Below are positions 1 through 11,000 of a stretch of 18,589 bases of DNA, in pieces (within the stretch, counting starts at the first letter, position 1; each line of letters opens with the position of its first letter). This stretch comes from JBFXJF01 sp050175155 (lineage in GTDB: Bacteria; Bacillota; Bacilli; Tepidibacillales; Tepidibacillaceae). The position numbers and the translations under genes were made by a program. The stretch lies in the NCBI GenBank assembly GCA_050175155.1, contig JBFXJF010000034.1:1-18589 (forward strand). The letters run 5' to 3'. The notes under the pieces were generated by a model. The model saw nothing but the letters and a program-made list of their open reading frames with translations, had not been told where the DNA came from and did not search any database.

Positions 1-353
1 ACTTATTAAAAGGCATACTAAAAGATTTTCCTGATTATAAAATGCAATTGCATGTTAGGTTATCAGATTTGATTGGGAATTTGAATGGATTTAATAATTA
101 TGAAATCAATTATATTACCCATCCCAAAACACATGTAGACTTTGTTATCTTTGATAAAATCACAAAGAAACCAGTTTTGTGCATTGAAGTTGATGGGGTC
201 AAATACCATGACTATTCAATTAAGCAATTAATTCATGATGAGATTAAAACAAAAGTATTAGCTTTAAATGGTTTGGCATTGTTAAAATTAAGAACCAACC
301 AAAGCAATGAAGCAGTGAAAATTATCAGCGAGTTAAGAAATAATAGAATATAA
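1..353 (+). CDS. DUF2726-domain protein, C-terminal fragment (5' end outside window)
   Basis: The frame is open from the first complete codon at 3, and the residues before the internal ATG at 42 (LLKGILKDFPDY) fit the family, so ATG 42 is probably not the true start and the gene enters from the left. The visible part reads like DUF2726: a VRLSDLIG motif, then HVDFVIFDK, KPVLCIEVDG and a later ALLKLRTN strand. This family has a restriction-endonuclease-like fold and occurs alone or at the C-terminus of larger, often helicase-like, proteins. The HxDFVIFD and IEVDG positions carry acidic residues expected of a PD-(D/E)XK-like core. I infer a nucleic-acid-processing role. The rest of the protein, and so the substrate, cannot be seen. 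The stop TAA is at 351-353, followed by a terminator, so it is the last gene of its transcript. Confidence 0.75.
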   Translation, partial: LLKGILKDFPDYKMQLHVRLSDLIGNLNGFNNYEINYITHPKTHVDFVIFDKITKKPVLCIEVDGVKYHDYSIKQLIHDEIKTKVLALNGLALLKLRTNQSNEAVKIISELRNNRI

Positions 354-391
354 TTAAAAAAACGAATTGTAAAAACCATTATTCATTAAAA

Positions 392-416
392 CCCTCACCA
401 TTTGGTGAGGGCTTTT
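392..416 (+). terminator. Rho-independent terminator after the DUF2726 gene
   Basis: A perfect 8-bp GC-rich stem, CCCTCACC (392-399) with GGTGAGGG (404-411), has a 4-nt loop and is followed by CTTTT. It lies 39 bp after the DUF2726 stop codon and isolates that gene from the ABC pseudogene. Confidence 0.88.
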
Positions 417-434
417 AAAATTATCTTATAAATG

Positions 435-607
435 AAAGGAGAGTTTCACATGTTAGAATTCAAAACAATTATAAATAGTTATAAAATAGGGGAACAAATT
501 TTTCCTACATTAAATGGAATAGATTTAGTATTTAAATAGAACGATTTTGTTTCGATACTTGATGCATTAGGTAGTGGTAAAACAACCTTATTAAATATTA
601 TCGGTGG
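435..607 (+). repeat. Left copy of an ABC-gene direct repeat (partner at 18416-18589)
   Basis: The ribosome binding site and the first 158 coding bases of the pseudogene match the start of the intact gene 17,982 bp downstream, in the same orientation (about 87% identity over the coding part). The two copies bracket the whole subtilase-lipoprotein operon and the ISL3 relic. The right copy continues beyond the window, so the full length is unknown. Confidence 0.9.
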
Positions 608-1230
608 ATATAATAAATATACTAGTGGTGACTTAATTATCAATAAAAAGTCCACTAAATAATTTTAAGAATAGGATTGGAATGTATATCGAAATGCCGA
701 TATTGGTTTTGTTTTTCAAAGCTATAATCTTATTTCCCATTTGTAAGTCTTAGACATTCTAGAAATGGCATTTAGATTATCCGGTGGAAAAACTTAACGT
801 TTTGCTATTGCTAGAACTTTTGGTTAATAATACTTCGATTTTGCTTGCTGATGAACCTACTGGAGCTTTAGATAGCACAACTAGTGATAACATCATTAAA
901 TTAATTCAAGAAATATCTAAAGATAGATTAGTTATTATGGTTACCCATAATGCGGAAATTGCCCATAAGTTTTCGGATAGAATTATTCATTTAGTTGATG
1001 GTCGAGTTGTGGAAGGCACAAGATTGGCAAAAGTCGGTAATTCCCAAGAAAACGGTAGTAGCTATCAACCAAAAAAAGTAAAAATGAGTTTCTTTACTGT
1101 TTTAAAAACAAACTTTCAAAACCACTTAACTAAAAAAACCGAACATTAATTACGATGTTTGTAGCATATTGATTTTAGACCCATTTTTACCATAGCGCTT
1201 TCCATTCCAATCAAAAAAATTAATTTATGA
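450..1230 (+). pseudogene. Degenerate ABC transporter (MacB/FtsX-type ATPase fused to permease)
   Basis: The ATG at 450 follows a good ribosome binding site (AAAGGAG, 435-441). The start reads MLEFKTIINSYKIGEQ, and a Walker A remnant with LGSGKTTLLN is visible. In-frame stops occur at 537-539, 660-662 and 666-668, and later after the SHL and SGGKT motifs. The Q-loop (GFVFQSYNLISHL), signature remnant (LSGG), Walker B (LLADEPTGALD), H-loop (VMVTHN in intact relatives; here VIMVTHN) and DGRVVEGT are recognisable. About 50 codons between the Q-loop region and the signature are missing. One extra base near 818-822 moves the second half to another frame, which gives an apparent 121-codon ORF from GTG 784. 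After 1080 the permease start is visible (MSFFTVLKTNFQNHLTKKT), then an eroded first membrane helix near 1160-1205. The 3' border is uncertain. It is a decayed paralogue of the intact gene at 18432. Confidence 0.9.
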
Positions 1231-1415
1231 AAAAATACCAAGTAATTTTTGTTAGTAGACAATTATTTTTAGCAAAGTATAAAACAGGCTTATTAAGCAT
1301 GACCAAATATCGATTAAAAGCTAACTATATTGAAAGTCCAACTTAATATAATAATTAGTTCTTTTTTCAAGTTTTAAAACTTCTTATTCTTTTTATTAAA
1401 AGCATTTATACATGA

Positions 1416-1443
1416 TTGACAAAATTTATAATAAGTATATAAT
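1416..1443 (+). promoter_or_regulatory. SigA-type promoter of the subtilase-lipoprotein operon
   Basis: A perfect -35 box TTGACA (1416-1421) and a perfect -10 box TATAAT (1438-1443) are separated by 16 bp of AT-rich DNA. Transcription would start near 1450, giving a leader of about 125 nt. It is the only strong promoter seen upstream of the giant gene. A consensus promoter suggests strong, housekeeping-type transcription. Confidence 0.82.
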
Positions 1444-1565
1444 GAAAAAGTAAATCACAAATTTATTTTAGGTTGTTTTACTTTGCATAAATAAATAAGT
1501 GATGAAATTCATTATTCAATGATTTTACTTGAAAATATCAGGTTACTATTGAACAAATAAATAAT

Positions 1566-1571
1566 AGGGGG
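1566..1571 (+). promoter_or_regulatory. Ribosome binding site of the giant subtilase gene
   Basis: AGGGGG lies 5 nt before ATG 1577. It fixes this start over the later in-frame ATG at codon 10, and the chosen start keeps the complete basic N-region of the signal segment. Confidence 0.7.
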
Positions 1572-1576
1572 TATAC

Positions 1577-2065
1577 ATGTCTAATCATTATTTAAAAAAC
1601 GCGATGAATGGGTGCATCGTGAAGAGGATTTTTGGATTAATGCAATTAGTATTAATCATTTTCGCAACCGTAGGCTTATTAACAATAGGTACTATTTGTG
1701 CAAAAAAGGTGTTTGAATTTGCATCAAATGAAATTACACTAAATGAGAGCACCGAGTATATTGATGGTCGAATTGCTGTGAAATATCACAAGCAAGGATT
1801 TAAATTATTTTCAAATGAACTAAATTTAGATCCCAAATATTTTTCGGAATATAAAGAAACGGGAATAAAACTCAAAAACCAAACTTGGTATAGCTTTATT
1901 TTTGATGATGAATTTATTTGGTATGAAGTTGCTTTGCAACCAGAGACTAGTGTTAACGAAGCGATGAATATTTTAAAACTTGAAAAGAATGTTGTTTGTG
2001 TTGAACCGATTTATATTCGTACTAAATTTGATGTTCTTGAAAGTGGTATTGAAGATGAATTATAT
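1577..2065 (+). other. Signal/anchor segment and protease prodomain
   Basis: Residues 15-18 include K16 and R17 and lead into a long hydrophobic stretch (about 19-41, FGLMQLVLIIFATVGLLTIG) ending at C-A-K-K. It can be a Sec signal peptide or an uncleaved anchor; no cleavage site is obvious. The following residues (YIDGRIAVKY, then WYEVALQPETSVNEAMNILK and NVVCVEPIY) resemble the short alpha/beta prodomains of fervidolysin-like subtilases, which fold the protease and block it until cleaved. Confidence 0.75.
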
Positions 2066-5000
2066 AATGACCAAGATTACATGAATTTAATCAATTTAAA
2101 TTCTGCTCGAAATCATCTTGAATCTATAGGGATTAATCGTGGTGGCAGTAGTGATGTAGTAGTCGCTGTTATTGATACAGGAGTAGACTATAATCACGAA
2201 GACTTAAAAAATAACATTTGGATTAATACTGCTGAAATTCCTGAAAATAATTATGATGACGATGGAAATGGTTATATCGATGACTACTATGGATACTCAT
2301 CAGTTGACAATAATGGAAATTCTATGGACGTCAATGGACATGGTACACATGTGGCTGGTATTATTGCTGCTGAAAACAATGGCATCGGTATTGAGGGAAT
2401 TGCTTATAATGTAAAAATTATGGCAATTAAAGCTGCTTCACCTGCCGGCATTTTTACTACGTCATCCATTATAGGAGCTATTAAATATGCTTCTATCAAT
2501 GGAGCAGATATTATTAACATGAGTTTTGCAGGGACTCAATATTCAGTCCAAGAAGAAGATGCTTTACAGGCAGCTTACAATACAGCCATATTGGTAGCAG
2601 CAAGCGGGAACAATGCTGCTCCTAATAATCCTATTGGGCCTAATTTTTATCCTGCTTCTTATGAATCTGTTATTGGAGTTATGGCTTCTACTTCATCTAA
2701 TACAGTTGCATCATTTTCAAACTATGATTATGAAGAATACGATTATTATGAATACGAGGTTTGTGCTCCTGGTGTCAATTTAATGAGTACTATTCCCAAC
2801 GGAAAATATCGAAAATTGAGTGGGACTTCTATGGCTTCACCAGTGGTTGCAGCAATTGCAGCTTTGGTTCGATCCAAGTTTAGTGATCACGAAAAGTTTA
2901 ATACTCGATTTATTGTTGACCAAGTGATTCAAACTGCAAATCCTAATATTTCAACTCTTGGATGCATTACCACTCATAATTATTTTACGTCGGTTGATGC
3001 ATACAATGCATTGACTAAAGCTCCTGAACCATCACTAAAGATTGATGATTACTTTATTATTGACGATCCTTCTATTAGTTCAGTTAACGATGGAGATGGG
3101 GTGATGGATTCTGGTGAGACAATATATATTGGTGCTATCGTTCAAAACCGATGGGGTAAAGCTACAAATACAATTGTTAATTTAAATGTTACAAGTGATT
3201 TAGGAGTTGTTAGTCCTTATATTGAAATAATCCATGGCACTATTAATTATGGTGATATTGGTGCTGGAAATACCGTAGGGAATGGAATAATTTATGATGA
3301 TGAGGGTGTCATCATTGATGTCACTGATCCTTTCATCATCCAAGTGAGCGAAGATACACCAAATGATTGTGTTCATCAAATTAATTTTTATAGTACTTGT
3401 GAGAATGGGTATGATGAAACTGATGAAAAGACATATGAATACTATTTGTATGTATTAATTGCTTCACGTAAAGGGAAGGAAGTTCCCAATTTAATCACTA
3501 CCGATATGGTTTTAACAAAAGAAAATCTTTGGATTGTTAATAACATGGTAACGATTAAAGAAGGCGCTACTCTTACTATCGAAGAAGGAACAAAAGTACA
3601 ATTTTGGTCATCTGATCCAGATGATATTTATGGAATTAAACAAATAGCTGGGATAACGGTAAAAGGAAACCTTATTGTTAATGGGACAAAAGAAAATCCA
3701 GTTCAATTTGTAACGAGTGAATTATTTAGAGATTTCACCATTGAAATAGAGAAAAGTAATAATGGTGTTATCATTTTAAATAATGCTGAAATTGAAAATC
3801 CATACATTATTGGTGCAAAATATATAGATGGTTGTTATTTTGTGCAAAATGGAGAGGCCATTTATCGACGAGACGTCAATGCTTATGAAGGAACAGTTAG
3901 TGAAAATTTTAGTTACCCATATGTTGATGCAGTTGATATCCAAAATTCAATATTTTATGCTTTGGGTGACAACCCAATGATTCCATGGCTTCAGCTATAT
4001 GTCAATGGAAACCTAAAAAACAATTTATTTTCATGCTGCAAAACAATTATCAATCAAAGCGATAATTGCGATAAAGTGATTGAAGGAAATGTTTTTGTTA
4101 ATAGTAGTAGAAGTAACAATACCTATCTTACCACAAAAATTTATGTGGGTTATAATTCTCCATCTTTTTCAGTTGTTGATGGTGTGAGAAATGATGAAAC
4201 TGGTGTTGGATACTTGCTTGTATCTGCTGCAAACTATGAAATGGCAGCTCGATTTGCGAAATATGTAGGTGGTTACTTAGCATCGATAAACACCCAGAAA
4301 GAACAAAGCTATTTGGAAAATATCGATCTAGTTAGTGATACATATTATATTGGATATCAATATGATTCACCAACTACTTCTTTCGTTTGGGCAGATGGTT
4401 CAAAAATTACATTTGATCAAGTTTCAAATCCTGAATCAATTGGACGATATGTCATCATGAACGAGTCTAATTGGACAAAAACAGAATCAGGCAATTTAAC
4501 AAAATATTATTTAGTAGAAATTCCTACAAATACCCTAATTGATGACTTTTCATTTGCTCAAGAAACTATTTTTCTTGATGAGAACGAATTAGCTTATGAT
4601 GTTGATATATTATTTACACCATCAACAGGGGATGTATCAACGCTTGTATATTCCTCAAGCGATGAAACCGTGTTTAAAATAACAGCTAATAATCAATTAC
4701 AAGCTGTCGGACAAGGAACTGCGATACTCACCATTAAAACCAAAGATGAATTTGTATCACACAGTATTGAGATTCAAGTAGGCAGTACAAATGAAATTGA
4801 AAGTATCAATATTAAAAATGAAAATACTACTATTGCATTGGATCAGTTATTAAGATTGCCAATTACCATTTTGCCATTCAACACAACGGAAAAAGTGATC
4901 TATACTTCAAGTAATGAGAGCATTGTTTCGATAGATCGATTTGGAAATATAAAAGGAATAAGTGTAGGATTTGCAACTGTTTCGGCATCGAATGTTGATG

Positions 5001-8000
5001 GAACCATTATTGATTCAATCGATGTTCAAGTCATCATTCCTATTGAAGAATTATCTTTAACAGAATCAATCTATGAAGTCGAATTAAGTTCTGGAGTAGT
5101 TGAATTGCCAGAAATCTTTTATGCACCAATAAATGCAACCGATGTAGGATATACTTATGAAACAAGTGATTCTTCAATTGCCTTTGTGAATGCTGAAGGG
5201 AAGTTAGTGCTATCTACTATAGGCATAGTTAGTATTCGAATTAATGCTAATAATACCACAGGTATATATGTTGACTTAATTGTTCATGTTGTTGAAAACA
5301 AGAGCGAAGAAGTTAAAATGAGTAAGATCGTTGAGTCATATCTCAATTTTAACAATAATTGGAACAATTATTATTTAGGTTTAACGCAAAATGGAGATGT
5401 ATGGATTTGGGGGGCAGGAATAAAGTTCCCACAAAAAACAAAACTAGAAAATGTAAAAGATATTAAAGGGACAAGGGACTTCGGTAATTCATTCATTGCT
5501 TTATATGATGATGGGACAATAACAACTTCGATTAATGGAGAAAAAATTGCTGATATAAGTAACGTTATTGTCATTTCTTCAAGTAACGATAGTTATGTTG
5601 TACTCAAAGATGATGGTACTTTATATGGTTGGGGGAACAATCCTTATGGGAAATTATGCACAGGGAATGAAGACTATGTTTCAACTCCAACAATTATGCC
5701 AGATGTTCCTGGTGTTATCGATGTTGCTCAAAGTTATTACAATGTTTATCTACTGTTAAGTAATGGACAAGTTTATTATTCCGGTGGGCATAACCAACTA
5801 TATTCATTTGAAATTTTAACTGGTATTGGTAATGTTGAGTCGTTTGAATCTAATGCATATGAAGTGTATGCTTACTCAGAAAGATACTTATATGTATTAC
5901 ATTATAGTGGCTATTATATCCAAGTTGAGTCCTTGGATGGATATTCTTTACCTAGTTCAAGAGTTTTGGGTGAAAACAAAGTTTCAAGAAATGGGAATAC
6001 CTCTAGTATTGCCTATATTGACAAGAATGGAAAAATCTATGCTTATGGGTATAATCGCTATGGTAAATTTTCGGCAGCATCCTTAAATGATCGTTTATAC
6101 TACTACAATCCAGCTGAAATCACTGTTAATAATCCTGATAAAGTATTCAACTTTGAAACAAATTTGTTTGTTATTGACCAAGATGGAAAAGTATACGGAT
6201 CAGGACTAAACTCATCATACCAGCTTGCTGATATGACTAATGTCAACAAATCAAGATTAACAAAACTTAATTTTGGTCTAACAGGAACAACAAATAGTTT
6301 AAAAATGATATCGAACAACATCAGCGGGTTAGTTGGAATCAAAAATGGAACACAATTAGTGTTCACTTTTGACGACGCCATTTCTGAAGGATCAACATTT
6401 AGGAACATTAGAATTACTGATAGCAATGGTAAATTTATTTCATCAACTAAATTTGTTGATTTTAATCAAGTAATTATTACATTAACTGGAGATATCATTA
6501 ATGCTTGTAGTATTACCATCTTTTTCCCAGATAATGCTATTACCGGAAAATTTACCGGAGTTTTCAACAAGCAAACAATAATTGTCGATATTTTAGATGA
6601 AATCCAAATTGACGATTTCCAGCTAAAAGAAGAGGAAATGACTGTTTATAAAGATGAAGAATCTTTAATTCAAACAGAGATGATAATTGATGGTTTAACT
6701 TATACAAATAACGAAGATTACCATCGCTACATTAAGTGGGAATCAAATTATCCTAATATTGCCTCTGTTGATAAATATGGGCGAATAATCGCATATAAAT
6801 CTGGCCTTGTCGTTATTACCGCTTCAACATTTGATGGAGCTATCGTCCATACGATTACAGTTCATGTAAAAGTGAACATACAAACGATTGATTTTGCTGA
6901 AAATGTGCTCATACTCAAAGTGAATGATGAATATACGCTTACACCAATTATTGAGCCAATAGATGCGACTGATTTAGTGTTTAATTATGAATCAAGTAAT
7001 GAGAGTATTGTAACCGTAGATGAAAATGGTCATATTAAAGCAATTTCTAATGGTATTGCGTTTGTGAATTTAGACGTTAATGGGAAAGTTGCAACTGTCT
7101 TTATTTCGGTTATGGATACCGAATATGTAGAACCAGCCATTGTAAAAGCGGTTAATCTTTATGACGACTATACTTTTGCATTAGATACAAATGGTGTAGT
7201 TTGGAAATTTGGATTTGGCTATAAGAATCCAGTTAAACAGTATGAAAATATAAAAGATATTTTTGGTACAAAAGGATTCAATGAGGAAATTTACTTGTTA
7301 TCCGAAACCAATATATTATCTAATACTAGTTCAAGTACTTCCTATGATGTATCACAAATTGGGACTATTAAAAATGTTATTGCCGGACCTAACCAATATT
7401 CTATTGTTATTACAGACGAAGGGAAAGCATATTTTGGCAATCTCACTAACGGATTTAATCAAATAGGGTCTTTTGGGAATGTGATTGATGCCTTCATTGG
7501 ATATAACGATATCAATTATATATTAACTAGTGATGGCAAAATGTATTATGTAAAACTAGATACCACTTATGAAATCGTGGAAGATGTTGAAAATGTAGTA
7601 TCATTTATACATCAAGATAATTATTGGTTATATGTTATATCTTCGGATACTATGTATAATTTTTATGTATATAATGATAATCATATTGAACCAAATGGAA
7701 ATGGTCAATGGACTTCATATAATGCTACTAATTATGAAAAATATTGGATTCACAATATAGATAGATATGCATATATTAATGATAACACTTTATATTGGCA
7801 CACAATTTATAATAATACTTGGAATCAGAATCAAATTTGTGATGCTACTAACATTAAAGATGTAAATTTTACTTCTTATAATTTATTTTACATTACTAAT
7901 AATGGTGAGTTATATGGTTTAGGAAGTAGTTCTGATTATAGACTAACTCAATTATATGATCAAAATTCTCTTGTACCTGTTAGAATATATTTTGGGGATG

Positions 8001-11000
8001 TCGCAAAAGAAGAAACATTACAACTAGTTAGTACAAATATTAATAGTATAAGAACCTTTAAAAAAGGTGATACCATTGAGTTTGTCTTTAATCAAAGTAT
8101 TTTTGAAAATTTGTTCAATCGTATTTCACTAAAAGATGGTGATAATAATTATTTTGAGATAATTATTACAACCAAAGGATCTATGCTAAGTATCGAATTG
8201 CTTCAAGATTTACCAATTGATGAACCTTGTTCTCTCGTTATTAGACAAGAAGCAATCAAAACATTCTTTGGGCAATTAAATGGTGAATTGTCATATTCAT
8301 TTGAATCACTATCAGAAGAAAGTGTACAAAATGCTAATATCGTAGAAGATAGTATTCAAGTTAATTTTCCGAATGTTTATCAACTTAGTGTTAACATTAC
8401 GCCTAATACTTTATCAAATAAGTATTTAACATTTGATGTTGTTGATGATGGAATTTTATCTATCGATAAAATTGGTGTTATCACTCCTCATACTAGTGGA
8501 ACTACTACTATTAATGTCTATAATGACCTTAATGTATTGCTTGATTTTGTTAGTGTTACTGTCATTGTAGATATAGAGTCGATTGATTTTGCAACAAAAT
8601 CAATCGTTGTTAAAGAAGGCACAACGGAAGAAGTTGGTATTATCTATACACCAGTTGATGCCACACCACAAAATTTGACTTTTGCGTCAAGTGATGAAAA
8701 CATCGCTACTATTGATGCAAATGGGAAAATTACAGGAATTAGTCAAGGTGTCGTTGTGATTTCACTTACTAGCGAAAGCCAAACTTTCTCTAGAGATTTA
8801 GTGTGCTATGTTGTTGATGTAAGTTTTGCATATGGACAAGTTAAGAAGATTATGACAAGATCTTACGACACCGTTGCTTTATTGGAAGATGGTTCGTTAT
8901 GGAGTTGGGGAAGTTCTGTTAACGTGAAATATCCAAGGAAACTAAACATTGAAAACGTAAGCGACTTTACGATGGATATGAATGGTTCCTATATTAATGT
9001 AATATTTAATGATGGAACTATAGGAAGTACTATTTATGCCTATAATTTTGATCAAACACCTTCAAAAGTTTATGGAGTAAATAATGTTATCAAGATAGTA
9101 AATGAGTGGAATGCTAATACTATAGCCCTAACAAGTAGTGGAACAGCTTTTCTAATTAATGGAAATACTTCACTACAAATTGGTAATTACACAACAATAA
9201 AAGATATCGCTGTAACAGATTATGGATGTTATTTGTTGCTCCAAGCTGGAAATGTTATTTTCTATGATGGCAGCACTCTTAGTCCGATTGGGCTATTAAA
9301 CATTACAAGTTTTGTTTCTGGGAACAATTTCAGTTATGCCTATGGAATTGGTATTGATGGATACATCTATCAAATGTCTTATAGTAATTATGACAAAATG
9401 TTGAATTCTCCAGTTACAAACGGAAGAGACATCGTTGTATCAACAAATAACTTAAATGAATACATGTATGTAAAAGATGCAAAAGCATATGATCAAGATG
9501 GTAATGTGTTATCGGGCGATGATGTTGTTCAATCCGTATATTATAGTTCTTATATTTTTGCTAATTATTACTACATCACTACAGATGGAAAATTGCATGC
9601 AAAAGGAAGCTCCTGCAATTATGTATTAACAGGTGATTATACAACTTACCAAAATGAGTTTGTAGAAATTAAAGTGGGTGCTGTTCTGCCGTTGGAAAAA
9701 GACCTACAAATCATTAATAATTTAAGTGGTGCTAATGAATATCTCAAGGATGATCAGATTATATTTACATTTAATCAAAAAATTTACGATCAAGACCTAT
9801 CGCGTATTTTTATGTCATCTAATGATGCGATTGTTGAAATGAGTGTAAAAATTCAAAATAATGATTTAATTATCACCTTATTAGAAGATTTAACATTAAA
9901 TGTAGACTACAAGCTATACATTCCAGCATCATCAATTCACACAATTCTTAATCAAAATAATGAATCGATTGAGTATTCAATCACCTCCTTAAAAGAACTT
10001 AACATTGTTAATTTCGAATTGGTTCAGAGCAGCCTTGAAATGAATGTTGATTCGACTTATACTATCGAAACCTCCATTAATCCGATAACAGCAACAAATA
10101 GATATTTAATATTTACTTCAAGTAATACCAATGTTGCTTCTGTCGATGAATATGGTGTTATAAAATCGCTTAGCAATGGAACTGCTATAATAACAATATC
10201 ATATGATAATGATGAAACTAATGTTCATATTCATAAAGAATTGAGCGTAAATGTTGTATCATTCATTAATGAAATTATTGTCTCAAATGAAGTTCTTGTT
10301 GCAACTATCAGTGATCTTTTTACAATTGATTATACGATTACACCGATTGATGCAAACAAATATAGTATTCAAATGGAATCTGATGATCAATCCATTGCGA
10401 GAATTATTGATGGAAAAGTCGAGCTCTTAGAAGAAGGGCTAGTAACCATCACCATTTATGATGAATATACCAATATCAACAAGAGCATTTTGATAAATGT
10501 GAAAGCAGAAGGGTATGTTGAAAGAAAAGTAATTAAGGTCATTGGAATCTCATACAATCAATATTATGCTGCTCTACTTGATGATGGAACAGTATATTAT
10601 TGGGGTAAAGAAATCGCAAAACCTAAAAAATTTAACGTTTCTAATATTAAAAATATTATTTCATCAGGTTGGCAATTAGCTTTCATCACTCAAGAAAACA
10701 CAGCACTAATATACAATGTTGGTACAATTACGAATATACATTTACTAAAAGAAATTTCTAATGTATCAGCGGTATCATCTTCACAATATAGTGATATGAT
10801 TGTTTTATCATCTGGAAAAGCCTACGATTTGAATAATAATCAACTTACCAATTTTAATAATATTGTTGATGTAAAATATTATAATAACTATACATATTTG
10901 TTATTATCAACAGGGTATGTTTATGTATTTAGCAATGGAGTTGTAAATTTAATTAAAAATCTTACTAATGTTATAGACTTTATTCCTTCAAATGATTATT

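Larger units (their letters stand above)
1231..1576 (+). other. Intergenic region: eroded permease tail, then promoter and leader of the surface-protein operon
   Basis: No coding frame is supported here. The first 110 bases may still be unrecognisable remains of the transporter permease. The remainder carries the promoter at 1416-1443, a leader of about 125 nt and the ribosome binding site. I see no riboswitch-like or tRNA-like fold. Confidence 0.6.

Noticed and set aside
784..1149. Separate 121-codon gene starting at GTG 784
   Set aside because: It contains Walker B and H-loop of an ABC ATPase but no Walker A, and the missing parts lie just upstream in another frame with stops. It is the second half of the frameshifted pseudogene.
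5371..5574. Minus-strand and alternate-frame ORFs inside the giant gene (for example 5371-5574, 6103-6426, 11788-12027, 15430-15669, and plus-strand ones such as 5826-6086 and 7263-7466)
   Set aside because: All overlap a continuous frame with clear domains, have no ribosome binding site that I could support and no recognisable protein motif.
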